This document shows positions 36,668-48,705 of a stretch of DNA of 64,000 nucleotides, in pieces (the first letter of the stretch is position 1; each line of letters begins with the position of its first letter). The stretch lies in NCBI GenBank assembly GCA_947683625.1, contig CANTUR010000283.1, positions 286,001 to 350,000 on the forward strand, in the 5' to 3' direction. This DNA comes from Mallotus nudiflorus. Lineage: Eukaryota > Streptophyta > Magnoliopsida > Malpighiales > Euphorbiaceae. The notes below the pieces were generated by a model, which was given only the letters and a program-made list of their open reading frames with translations, made no database searches and was not told the DNA's origin. The position numbers and the translations under genes were made by a program.

Positions 36668-39600
36668 TGTCACATCCATACCCTAACTCTAGGTACATTC
36701 ACATTCATTATGCATTGCATTTACATATTAAATTTTGATTAGCTTAAGTATAAGCTAATATAAATAGTTAGGCTAGTGTGTCAGGTCTAGCCATGACTTG
36801 TACTAGATTAAAGAGCAAGAACTTTTTACTTTTAATGACACTTATAATGAATAGAACATTAAGAATAAAATGGATATGAAGTTGAATTGAAGTAAAGCAT
36901 AAGAATTTAAATGTTAATAGGAGATAAGGACTTAATTGAGACAAATGATTAGTTTAAATTAAAAAAAATTAAAGGCTTGAGGTTTCATAGGGAACAAAAT
37001 CATTTCATCAAGTGTCTAAGTGGATATTTTGCAATTTGGGTTATCCATATTAAGGTTGTCTTCTTCTCCAAATCCTGTTAATTGGGTGGCAGTTGTAAGC
37101 ACCCAATTTCGAGATGATGAGTTGTGGATGCGACAAAGGACTTTAATGATGAAAATATTATGAATAGGTTTTCAATACTTGAACTTTGAAATTTCAGAGG
37201 TTTGATTGCATTTTTCAAAGAAAGAATTTGACGTTTTCATGGACTAAATTGCAATGCTTTTTAAGGACTTAATTGTAAAATTAAAATTCTTTGAGGGACC
37301 TTTTTAGAATTAAAATTAAAAAAAAGTGGTTAGAATTCTATAATTCCGATCAGAAATAAAGTTTTCCTTCTGGTTTTGTTATTTTTCAAAAAATAAAAAT
37401 ATCTTTTTTTTAAATCCTAATTGGTCTGAAATTTTCTTAAAATTATTTTTGATATTTATCTGATATTTTTAAGGAGATAGAATTCTTTTAAGAATCAATT
37501 TATACATAGAGTTTGAATGACTGTTCTATTATAAAAGAAGGTATTTTGGCTCCTTTAGGGGGGACTCTTATTCACAGCTTTTATTTTGAGATTTTGAAGA
37601 GCATTCTCTACGCCAAATTATCTTTTGGCTTATGGATTTTTCTTGGAAAAACATTCTTGATTCTTTTCCTTCGTTAATTATTTTCAAAAGAATTCGCTAT
37701 AAAAATTCCCCTTTTGCTTAATTGATTAATTGAAGATCTTTGGAAGATTTTTTTTGAGAACAATATTTGAAGTCTTATCAAGAATGGTGATTTTACAAAA
37801 TCTGAGAAGCACTCCATTCAAATTATCCATAAGCATCATCTTCTCCTAATTACTTGATTTATCTCTTTCTTTTTTGATTTTATTGAGTTTTAATTTTATT
37901 CAAATTATTGTTATAATTTATTCACTAATCATAATTTTTGTTCTTTTTATGGTGATTATAGAGGAAAATACATTAGAGGACTAAACTCATAAGAAGTCCA
38001 TGGAATGCCATGGATAAGACCTTGTAGAGACATAATTTCTAGGGTTTTTATTTATTGCTTTATTTTATTTATATTCTTTAGGGATGTATTAATTATTTTA
38101 TTATTATTTTCAATAGATTATTGTAATAGCCCTAATAGTGGGAATAGTGAAATTGTGTGGTTGTTTGTTTATTTTAATTAATTGCTTAGTAAAATTAGGG
38201 TTTCAATAGGGTAATTAATTAAAATCAATGGAGAAAGTAGATGAATTTAGGTTGCATGTTAATTAAAATTAGGGTTTTAGAAGGAATAATTAATTGATTG
38301 TTTGATCTTTTATTTAATTATTTTGATATGTTTTATTTGTTTTTGGGCTTGTTAATTTATTTTTATGTGTTTTGGGCCTTAAGCCTATATTAGATTCTAA
38401 TCCACTTAACTAAATTTAGGGTTTTTTTTTTAGTTTTGATAATTAGATTCACTTTATTCATAAATTTACTAATTTAATTAAGATTAGGTTTAATTAATTA
38501 AAATACATTTTAGACCCATAATTAATTAGAAATTAGGACAGAGACAAGGTAGGCCCATTTAGTAAATTAGACGTAGGCTCACCTAATTTAATAAAATTAA
38601 TTAGTTTTAGCCCATTTAATTTAAGTCTTTTTTCATAATTTGTAGATTTAAGATCACCTTAGAATTAAAACATATAGAATTAGGCTTATTAATTTAAATA
38701 CTCCATAATTTGTAGATTTAGGCCCATTTTTAGAATTAAAATAAATAGACTTAGGTCCATTTAATTAAAATTAAAAGGAATTAGGTCCTTTAGGCTCACT
38801 TATTAAAAAAATGTAGATTTAGCTCATTTAATTAAAATCTATGTAGATTAGACTAACTTAGGGATTGTATTGAATGCATTGTTTACTTGTATTTTTCATG
38901 ACTAGTTTTCCTTGGAGTTAATTACTAGAATAAGGGTTTATATGAAATTGCATGTAAATAGAGGATAAAATAGTAATTCATAAAGTAATTCTAATAGAAC
39001 ATGAGACTAAAAGAAGTTGGTATTTTGTATCTAGAATCTCTTGGTTGTGGTGCTAGCTTTCTTTTATGGAATCGAGTACCACCTTTTCAATTTGTCCCAG
39101 TTATTACCTTGGGTGGCGACTCCTCATCTCCACACCATGTCTTTGTGATAGTGGTTAGTGTGTTCTTTAGAGCCTTGAGCTTAAACAGTGTCACGATTGC
39201 TAAAACCTTGGATGTGTGCTAAACCCCACCGTCTACAATAGCCATTTTTGTTAAAAAAAAAGAAAAGAAAATAAGAGAAAAAAAGAGAAACTAAAAGGGC
39301 TGATTTCTTTTCCAAGTTTAGGCTTGATTTGGAAGTGAGATTTAGTGATAAAAACACTTTTCAAGCTATAAATTTCATCCTAAAAACCCTTGGTGATTGA
39401 TTTGGTAAGTAATTCTATAGTTTTGGTTGATTGGGATTAGGGTTTCCATGCAATAGTTCTTGGGTTCTAGAATTATGGTTTTTTAGTCTTATTAGTTTGA
39501 TCATATCTTGAGCTAGGAAGTTTCACATTGAGTGTTATTAGATGGTATAAAAATTTGAAGATTTATATAAAACTTTCTCTCTTTGAACTTGATTTGATTC

Positions 39601-41364
39601 AGTCTTTATAATAGTCCAATAAGAGAAAACACTTTATTGCTCAGTCTGTCAGATTCTTTGAGCCGCTTGTAATGTGTGCTTTATAACTCTCCTTGTGGTT
39701 GTCCAATTAAAGTGAAATTTTTATGGCATGTACTAGAAACATAAATCTAGGTCTTTATAAAATTTGAGATCAAAATTCCATTTCTATAAGTTCTAAAAAT
39801 TTTTCAAAATTAGGCCTAAAAATAACCCTTTTAGAATAAAAGGAGCTAGTTTGTAAAGTTGAGTGAATTTGCACATTTTGTATATAGTTTGGGTCCTGTA
39901 TGACTGGATCCATATATGAGAATGTTATATTTATGTTTTGTAAATAAAATTTCATATTTTAGGTACTAGAAAAGGAAAAGAAAGTGGTGGTGAAAACTAA
40001 ACAAATTAGTGATCGAGTTGTCCTTATTTTGAAATCTATTTTGTGGGTTAATGTTCAAGCCTCTAAAAACTATTTATTTTAGAAATAAAATAATATTTTT
40101 AATATTTTTTTATGGACCTAAAATGATGTATTTAAATGGTTTTAGTTCAGCCTTGTTGATACTTGAATTATATATTTTAATTTTAAGCTTTCAAGGCTTC
40201 AATTTATAAGTTAAATATGTTATTACTATATGCTTGTTTTGGAAACATGATTTCAGGTTAATTTAATTGCTTGATGGTTTGAGATCAATTTGGTTTTTCT
40301 TACTTTAGATTATGATGAGTGGTGCTTTGAATTTGAATAGTTTATTGAACAACGGTTGTGATAAAAATGCTTTGGCTATTATGGTATTTTTCTTGTGTGT
40401 TACCACCCTATATAAGTTGTGTGAATGTTCTGAGATGATATATGCACATTTTGAAATTGTGTTGGTTGTTATTGCACAATAAATAACAAAGCACTTGATT
40501 AAAGGATGGTGAAAGGAGAAAGGTCATTCTATTCTAATGTAATTGAAGGGTTAACCTTCAAGTGTGTCTATAGAGTGAGTTTGTGAAGGCCTGTATGTTG
40601 TGGCTAGATTATGATGCTTATTAGAGGGATAATCAATACATATGAAAAATTGTATTTATATTTATAAAAGCTTATGCTTTACTTAGTTTACTTTGTATAA
40701 GTTTGAAAGCAAGAATGACTTTGATATTTTAAGTGCATCATAAATTGATTTTAAATACTTTAGTATGTTGATTTAAAATGTTTATTGTGTTTGCTTTAAC
40801 CAATTTTTTTTTTTGCTTGAAATATCTATTCATTGAGTATTTTATACTCATTTTACTTTGTTTTATAATTTTTTTTCAGATAGCAGGGCTTGTAAAGGGT
40901 GGTCTAAGTTGAGTGAGTGTGTATAAAAGTTCAAGTAAGGTTGGCCAACATCCTTGTTAGAGAAGCCTTATATTTTTTTTTCTTAACCTTCTTTCATTAT
41001 GTTTTATAAATGAAAACTTCTTATAGTTAAATGTTGGTGGTTATACTACTAGTAACATATTTTATGAAGCTTAAATGATAATCAAGTTTAAGTATTTTGT
41101 GTACAAATATGAATTTCAACCTAGTTTAAAAAAAATGTGATTTCCTATATTACTCAAGTAACTTTGACTATAATTGTTATTCATAAAAATATAAATTGCA
41201 AAAGTTCTTATTTCCTAATTGACAACAAACCATTCTAAGATATTATTTTTCAATTCTATTACTAATGTAATTATGGTTACAACATAATTTGACTAAATTA
41301 AGTGGTTTGCTGAATAGTTTGGTTTTAAACATCCATCTTGGGCTACGTGAGATGAGATGTGACA
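36668..41364 (+). repeat. 5' LTR of element B, enlarged by a nested insertion
   Basis: Begins TGTCACATCC and ends GATGTGACA. Removing the insertion 37094-39237 and one 5-bp target copy leaves about 2,548 bp, matching the 2,572-bp 3' LTR. Matching blocks resume at CCATTTTTGTTAAA (39242 onwards against 46553 onwards). Confidence 0.92.
37094..39237 (+). mobile_element. 2,144-bp solo-LTR-like insertion inside the 5' LTR of element B
   Basis: Termini are TGTAAGCACC...CCGTCTACA, the TG...CA ends of an LTR. The uninterrupted 3' LTR of element B reads GGTGGCAGCCATTTTTG, giving the target GCAGC; the flanks here are GCAGT (37089-37093) and ATAGC (39238-39242), each explained by transitions alone. It contains TATTATAAAAG near 37530 (possible TATA box) and GGTGGCGACTCC near 39109, words I associate with Ogre/Tat-type LTRs. 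No internal domain is seen, so it is probably a solo LTR; the lineage is tentative. Confidence 0.75.
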
Positions 41365-41365
41365 A

Positions 41366-41380
41366 TTTTGGTATTAGAGA
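41366..41380 (+). promoter_or_regulatory. Primer-binding site of element B
   Basis: TTTTGGTATTAGAGA starts about two bases after the 5' LTR and matches the initiator-Met tRNA site TGGTATCAGAGC apart from a C-to-T change in TATTAG and the final base. Confidence 0.75.
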
Positions 41381-41456
41381 TTTGTTAAATGGTCCTTTAA
41401 ACTATACTTTTACTATTGTATGATGAAACAATGAAAATGTTTGTTATATTTATAGG

Positions 41457-42740
41457 ATGCCACCAAGAAGGAACCATGGTAGGCCACCTAGACAAGGAAG
41501 AGTTGGCTAACGGGGTAATGATAGGGTAGAGTCTAAGGGTAGTGCTAATTTTAAGATAGAGTCTAAGGCTAGGACCTTTATTGTTGAGTAACCTCCACCT
41601 CCCCCACTCCCTATTGTGTTTATTTTATAGCTTGATCTCAGAGTACTTGCAGAGACTATTGTTGTAACTTTAACAACCTAAGAACAATAGAGAAGGCCTA
41701 GTGATATAATTGAACATGCTAAGAAATGTGGGGCATTTGAATTTCATGGCTCTATTGATTCTCAAGAGGTAGATAAATGGTTGAAAGCTACAAAGAAAGC
41801 CTTTAATACTCTTGCATTAACTGAGGTGCATAAAGTTGATAATATGTATGGCATTCTACATAATATGGTAGATGCTTGGTTTGCTTGGGTTAAATTATTA
41901 CATGGAGGTTAGTTAACTTAGGATGTATTCAAGGTTGAGTTATATAGGGAATATTTAACATATGCATTCAAGGATGTAAGGCAGAATGAGTTTATTGCTT
42001 TGAAATAAAAGGCAATGTCAGTGTGAGAATACATGGATAAATTTGCAAAGTTATATAGGTATGCTTCAAATATTTTCCCAACTCAAGCTTAGAAATGTTA
42101 CAGATTTAAAGAGGGCCTGCTGACTATATTGAAGAATGAATCATCATTATATGAAGGCAAAATTTAGGGGTTGGGTTGAAAAGGCAATAGAAAAAGAAAA
42201 GCTGAGAGAAGAAATAGAATAATAAGCCAAGTCAAAGGCTCCAGTTTAGGTAGGAAAATGAAAGGGATTAAGTAACAGAGCTAGTACATCTCAACAAAGA
42301 TCAGAGATAGGAGGATTTAAAGGTAGTAGAGGGTTTTAGACTTTATTAGAAACTTATAATCCACAGTCTTCTTAGTTTAGTCAAAGCTCTATGAGATAGT
42401 TAGTGGCCAGTACAGGTAGTTCATTTAGAAGAACTACACTTTATGTTACTTATGGTCGTATACATGAGGGAGGAGACTATAGGAAAAGGACTACTTAGTA
42501 TTTTGAATGTGGTAGATTCAGACACATTAGGGGGGATTGTCCTAATCTTGTACAGTTTGTCACCAGTACTAGTAGAGGAGTTTAAAGCATAGCTAGTAGA
42601 GGAGGTAGGACTTCTGGCTTTAGTAGAGGTACAAGTAGCAGTTTAGGAGTCAGAGTTAGTAGAGAGGGTGGTGCATCTACATTAACACAACCTATTCACC
42701 CTATACAGATAGAGAGACCTTTAGTGCATCGTAGTTTGTA
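41457..42740 (+). pseudogene. gag pseudogene of element B
   Basis: ATG at 41457 opens a basic N-terminus (MPPRRNHGRPPRQGRVG), and stops follow. The capsid-type domain around 41720-42120 shows GAFEFHGSIDSQEVDKWL, the usual F-G-D/x-WL pattern of plant gypsy Gag. A zinc-knuckle remnant at about 42499-42543 reads YFECGRFRHIRGDC: the first Cys of the CCHC is replaced by Tyr and the conserved Gly by Arg, both single-base G-to-A type changes. Not functional. Confidence 0.85.
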
Positions 42741-42769
42741 ATGACATAACAAAAGGAAACATCATCATA

Positions 42770-45700
42770 TGATGTCATTTATGTTAGGTTAACTGTATTT
42801 GGTGAAAATGCTTATGCTTTAATTGATCTGGCTGCAAATCATTCATTCATTGCATCATCTTTCACATTATACGTACCAAAATAAAAGAGCATGATGGAGC
42901 AGGGTTTAGTTGTAGATATACCAGTGGGTGAATCAATGGTTTGTAGACGTATATATCGGGGTTATGAGTTAGAGTTTGAGGGTTATAAATTAGAAGTAGA
43001 CTTAGTGCCATTACTATTATAGATGTTTTATATGATTCTTGGTATGGATGTCATGACCAAATATCAAGCATTAATTGATTTTTATAAGAAGAAAGTAGAG
43101 TTCTAGATGCATGCTAGTGGTAAAATTATGTTCAAAGGTGAAAGGAGTTTATAACATTATTGCATGGATTCAATACTTATAGCTAGAAGAATGATAAGAA
43201 AAGGGTGTGATGCATTCTAGGCATATGCCATTAACACTGAAAAAGAAGGGCAAAAGCTTAGCAGTCTTCTTGTGGAAAATGAGTTTACAGATGTATTTCC
43301 TAAATATCTTCTAAGATTGCCATCTAGAAGAGAGATTAAGTTCAATATTGATTTACAGCTAGGGATAACTCCTATTTCATAACCTCTATATCGAATGGCT
43401 CTAGCAGATTTGAAAGAATTAAAGGTACAATTATAAGAATTGCTTCATAAAGGCTACATTAGACCCAATGTATCACCTTGGGGAGCACCCTTTTTTTTGT
43501 AAAAAAGAAGGATGGTACTATAAGATTATATATTGATTATAGATAGCTAAACAAGGTGAATGTATGCAATATGTATCAATTGCCATGAATTAATGACCTG
43601 TTTGATTAGTTGCAATGAGCTAGAGTATTTTCAAAGATTAATTTAAGATCCGGGTATCACCAGCTAAATATTAAGGATGCAAATGTGCCTAAATTAGCAT
43701 TTAGAACTTGATATGGGGATTATGATTTTTTAGTAATGCCATTTGGGTTAACTAATGCTTCTGCTGCATTCATGGACTTGATGAATATGGTAATCATGAC
43801 TTATTTAGATAACTTTTCCATTATGTTTATGGATGATATTTTGGTATATTCATAATCAAAGGAAGAGCATATTGAGCATTTGAGGATGGTATTACAGACA
43901 CTGAAAGATAAGCAATTGTATGCCAAGTTTAACAAGTGTGAATTCTAGCTAGAAAAAGTGGTATTTCTTGGGCATGTCATCTCAGCTAAGGGAGTGTATG
44001 TTGATCCTAAGAAGATTAAAGAAATTCTTAGTTAGAATCCACCTACTATTGTATATAAGGTGCATAGTTTTATAGGGTTAGTAGGCTACTACAAGAGATT
44101 TATGCAAAACATCTCCATTATTGCCTCACCTTTGATGAAATTGCTAAGGAAGAATGTGAAGTTTATATGGACTAAAGAATTTTAGCATAGTTTTGATGAA
44201 TTGAAGGCATGTTTAACTTCAACACGAGTATTGACACTCTCAGTGTTAGGGCTATAATATATTGTATACAATGATGCATTTAGGAATGGTTTGGGTTGTG
44301 TACTGATGCAACAAAGGAGAGTAGTAGCATATGCTTCTCGATAATTGAGGCCACATAAGTTAAACTATCCTACACATGAGCTAGAGCTAGCATCATTTAT
44401 TTTTGCCTTAAAGATCTAGAGGCATTATTTGTATGGTGAGAAGTGTTAGATTTTCATAAATAACAAGAGCTTAAAGTACATACTAAGCCATAAAGAGTTC
44501 AATTTAAGGCAAAGAAGATGGGTTAAGCTCCTAAAAGGTTATGACTTCACTATTGGATATTACCCAAGGATAACTTATCTTACATTCATTATGTTAGAAT
44601 TCCATTGTTACTTAAATTGAGGCCCCACCCTTGAATGTGGAGTTAGCTCAAGGTGAGAAAGGATCACTACTTCCTACTTTAATGGTCCAACCAGTATTGA
44701 TTGGTAGAGTTAAAGAGGCATAGAGTCAGGATGAATAAATGGTGAAGATCAAAGAGCAAGTCCAGCGGGGTAATAGGGTAGACTTTACGATCTTAGAGGG
44801 TGGTACTATATTATATAGGGGCAGATTATATGTACCTAATGTTGAAGTTTTGAAAAGAGGGATAATGGAGGAAGCACATAATTCAGCATATGCTATACAT
44901 CCAAAATGTACTGTACCTTGAAGGATAACTATTGGTGGTTAGGAATGAAGAAAGATATTGCAGAATTTATGGCTAGATGTTTAGTTTGCCAACAGGTTAA
45001 AGTAGAATATAAATATCCTATGGGAACATTACAACCTCTTCCTATTCTTGAATGGAAGTGGGAGCATATTATGATGGATTTTGTGGTTAGGTTGCTGAGA
45101 ACTTAGTAGGGACATGATGCAGTTTGGGTGATTATTGATCGACTCACTTTTTATTTATGAAAGTGAGCTACTTATTAGATAAACTTGTTGAAGTTTACAT
45201 AAAAAAAAGTGGTAAAATTACATGGTGTTCCATTCTCTATTGTATCATATCGAGATCCAAGATTTACATCTAAATTTTGGTCAAGTTTGCATCATGCTTT
45301 GGATACCAAGTTAAGGTTTAGTATAACTTTTTATCCTCAAATAGATGGCCAACTAGAGAGAACAATTTAGACATTAGAAGATAAGCTTCGAACTTGTATG
45401 TTGGAATTATAAAGTAACTGGGATAAATATCTACCTTTGATGGGATTTTCTTACAATAATACTTTTCATTCTAGATTGGAATGGCACCTTATGTAGTAGT
45501 ATATGGTAGAAGGTGCAGAACTCTAGTCTGTTAGGATGAAGTTAGGCAAAGATAGTTAGTGGCTCTATAAATTGTATAAATAACAACTAAAAGGATTAAC
45601 TAATTCAGGATCGATTAAAGGAAGCTCAAGATAGACAAAAGAGTTATGCAGATTTGAAGAGGAAACCTATTGAATAAAATGTTGGTTATAAAGTCTTCCT

Positions 45701-46060
45701 AATGATTTCACCTTAGAAAGGAGTATTATGGTTTGGTAAAAAGGAAAAACTAAGCCCTAGGTTTATTGGTCCATATGAGGTGATTAAAAGGATTGGTCTA
45801 GTAGACTATAGGTTGGCTTTACCACTAGAATTGTCTTAGATTCATGATGTTTTCCATGTATTGACGTTGAGGAGGTATAAAAGTGATTCTAAGCACATTT
45901 TGCAAGCCCAACCTATAAATTGGAAATAAAACTCATCCTATGAAGAAGAGGCAATCATAATTGTTGCTAGGGAAACCAAGTTGTTGAGAAAAAAACCATA
46001 CCTCTAGTGATAGTGTTATAGAAACATCATAGGAGAGAGGTTGGGAGCAAGAGGAAGACA
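42770..46060 (+). pseudogene. pol pseudogene of element B: protease, RT, RNase H, integrase, chromodomain-like tail
   Basis: Remnants in order: protease about 42780-43150, with LIDLAANHSFIA where LIDSGATHSFIA is usual; reverse transcriptase about 43290-44080, with IDYR and an intact FMDD motif (43826-43837); RNase H about 44150-44520; integrase zinc-binding and core regions about 44860-45420 (ARCLVCQQVK, then WKWEHIMMDF); and a C-terminal tail about 45930-46060. Stops replace Gln at many places (near 43435, 43543, 44183) and Trp in the RNase H (AUCTAG-type change near 44416). Frameshifts, for example near 43495, add to the damage. Not functional. Confidence 0.88.
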
Positions 46061-46114
46061 TGAGAAACTAATACCCCCATTTGTTTTAACTTAATTTTAA
46101 GGATGAAATTTCCT

Positions 46115-46127
46115 AAGGTAGGGAGAA
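46115..46127 (+). promoter_or_regulatory. Polypurine tract of element B
   Basis: AAGGTAGGGAGAA immediately precedes the 3' LTR. One T interrupts the purine run. Confidence 0.75.
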
Positions 46128-46128
46128 T

Positions 46129-48700
46129 TTTCACACCCATACCCTAACCCTAGGTACATTCACATTCATTATACATTGCATTTACATATTAAATTTTGGT
46201 TAGCTTAAGTATAAGCTAGTATAAATAGTTAAGCTAGTGTGTCGGGTCTAGCCATGACTTGTACTTGATCAAGGAGTAGGAATTGTTAACTTTTAATGAC
46301 ACTCAAAATGAATAGAATATTGAGAATAAAATGGATATGAAGTTGAATTAAAGTAAAGGATAAGAATTTAAATGTTAGTATGAGATGAGACCTCAATTGA
46401 GACAAATGATTGGTTTAGATTGAAGAAATTAAAAGCTTGAGGTTTCATAGGCAACAAAACTATTTTATTAAGTGTCTAAATGGATATTTTGCAATTTGGG
46501 ATATCCATATTAGGGTTTTCTTCTTCTCCAAATTATGGTCATTGGGTGGCAGCCATTTTTGTTAAAGAAAAGAAAAGAAAATAGGAGAAAAAGAGAGAGA
46601 CTAGAAGGGCTGATTTCTTATCCAAGTTTAGGCTTGATTTGGAAGTGAAATTTGACAATAAAAAAAAATTTTTAAGCTATAAATTTCATCCTAAAGGCCC
46701 TGGGTGATTGATTTGGTAAGTAATTCTATAGTTTTGGTTGATTGGGATTAGGGTTTCCATGCAATAGTTCACAAGTTCTAGAATTCTAAGTTTTTAGTCT
46801 TGTTGGTTTGGTCATATCTTGAGCTAGAAAGCCTCACATTGAGTATTATTTGATGATATAAAAACTTGAAGATTTATATAAAACTTTCTCTCTTTAAACT
46901 TGATCTGATTCAGTCTCTATGATAGTGTAATAAGGGAAAACACTTTATTGCTCAGTCTGTTAGATTCCTTGAGCTACTTGTAATATGACCTTTATAACTC
47001 TCCTTATGGTTATCTAATTAAAGTAAAAATTTTATGGAATGTACTAGAAATATAAATCTAGGTTCTTTTAAAATTTGAGATCGAAATTCCTTTTCTATAA
47101 GTTCCAGAAGTTTTTCAAAGTTAGGCCTGAAAATAGCCCTTTTAGAATAAAAGGAGCTAGTTTGTAGAGTTGAGTGAATTTGTATATTTTGCATATAGTT
47201 TGGGGGTTGTATGACTAGATCAGTATATGAGATTGTTATATTTATGTTTTATAATTAAAATTTCATGTTTTAGGTGCTGGAAAAGGAAAGGAAAGTGGTG
47301 GTGCAAACTAAGTGATTTGGTGATCGAGTTGTGTTTGTTTTGGAAGCTATTTTTTGTGAGTAGATGTTCAAGCCTTTAAAATCTATTTGTTTTAGAAATA
47401 AAATGATATTTTTAATTTTTTCATGGACCTAAAATGTTGTATTTAAATGGTTTCTATTCAGCCTTGTTGATACTTGAATTATATGTTTTAATTTCAAGCA
47501 TTCAAGGTTAAATTTACAAGTTAAATATGTTATTACTATATGCTTGTTTTGGCAACATGATTTGAGGTTATTTTAATTGCTTGATGGTTTAAGATCAACT
47601 TGGTTTTTCTTACTTTAGATTATAATGAGTGGTGTTTTGAATTTGAATACTTTGTTGAACAACGGTTGTGATAAAAATGCTTTGCTAGTGTTATTGAAAA
47701 TGGTATTTGTTTTATGTGTTACCACACTATATGAGTTGTGTGAATATACTGAGGTGATATATGCACATTTTGAAATTTTGTTGGTCATTATTGTGTAATA
47801 AATAATAAGGCACTTGATTGAAGGATGGTGAAGGTCGAAGGGTCATTCTGTGCTAATATAGTCGAAGGGTTAGCCTTCAAGTGTGCCTAGAGAGTGAGTT
47901 TGTGAAGGCCTGTATGTTGTGGCTGGATTGTGATGCTTGTTATAGGGATGGTTAATGCATATGAAAACTTGTATTTATATTTGTAAAAGCTTGTGCTTTA
48001 CTTGGCTTAATTTGTATAAGTTTGAAAGCAAGTATGGTTTTGATAGTTCAAGTGGATCATAAATTGATTTTAAATGCTTTAGTATACTGATTTGAGATGT
48101 TTATTGTGTTTAGTTTAACAAAAAAATTTTTTCTCTACTTAAAATATCTATTCATTGAGTATTTTTATACTTATTTTACTATGTTTTATAATTTTTTTCA
48201 GATAGCAGGGCTTGTAAAGGGTAGTCTAAGATGAGTGAGTGTGTAGAGAAGTTCAAGTAAGGTTGGTTAACATCCTTGTCAGAGAAGCCTTGTATTTTTA
48301 TTTTCTTAACCTTGTTTCATTATGTATTATAAATGAAAACATCTTAAAGTTAAATGTTGGTGGTTAGATTATATGTAAAGCAACTACTAGTAACATATTT
48401 TGTGAAGCTTAAATGAGATTAGTTTTAAGTATTTTGTGTACAAATATGAATTTCAACCTAGTTTCAAAAATATGTGATTTCCTATATTACTTAACTAATT
48501 ATACTATAGTTGTTATTCATAAATATATAAATTGCAAAAGTTCTTATTTCCTAAATGACAACAAACTTTTCCAAGATATTAATTTTCAATTCTATTAGTA
48601 ATGTAATTATGGTTCTAACATAATTTGACTAAATTAAGTGGTTTGCCAAATGGTTTGGTTTTAAACATCCACCACAGGTTACATGATATAAGGTGTGACA
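46129..48700 (+). repeat. 3' LTR of element B
   Basis: 2,572 bp, beginning TTTCACACCC (the expected initial TG has become TT) and ending GGTGTGACA, followed by TTGAG. This copy lacks the nested insertion and so defines the empty site. Confidence 0.92.
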
Positions 48701-48705
48701 TTGAG

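Larger units (their letters stand above)
36668..48700 (+). mobile_element. Element B: complete, inactive Ty3/gypsy chromovirus inserted in a LINE, 12.0 kb
   Basis: LTRs are at 36668-41364 and 46129-48700, with TTGAG target duplications at 36663-36667 and 48701-48705. The internal order is primer-binding site, gag, protease, RT, RNase H, integrase, chromodomain-like tail, polypurine tract. The tail region (NSSYEEEAII, then LLRKKTIPLVIVL) again resembles the Tekay/Del group. About 18 differences, mostly transitions, are visible by eye in the first 190 bases of the two LTRs, suggesting an older insertion than element A, though decay bias makes dating unsafe. All frames are broken. Confidence 0.93.

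Noticed and set aside
48413..48598. 61-codon frame near the end of element B
   Set aside because: It lies inside the 3' LTR of element B, has no domain, and its counterpart in the 5' LTR is not kept open.
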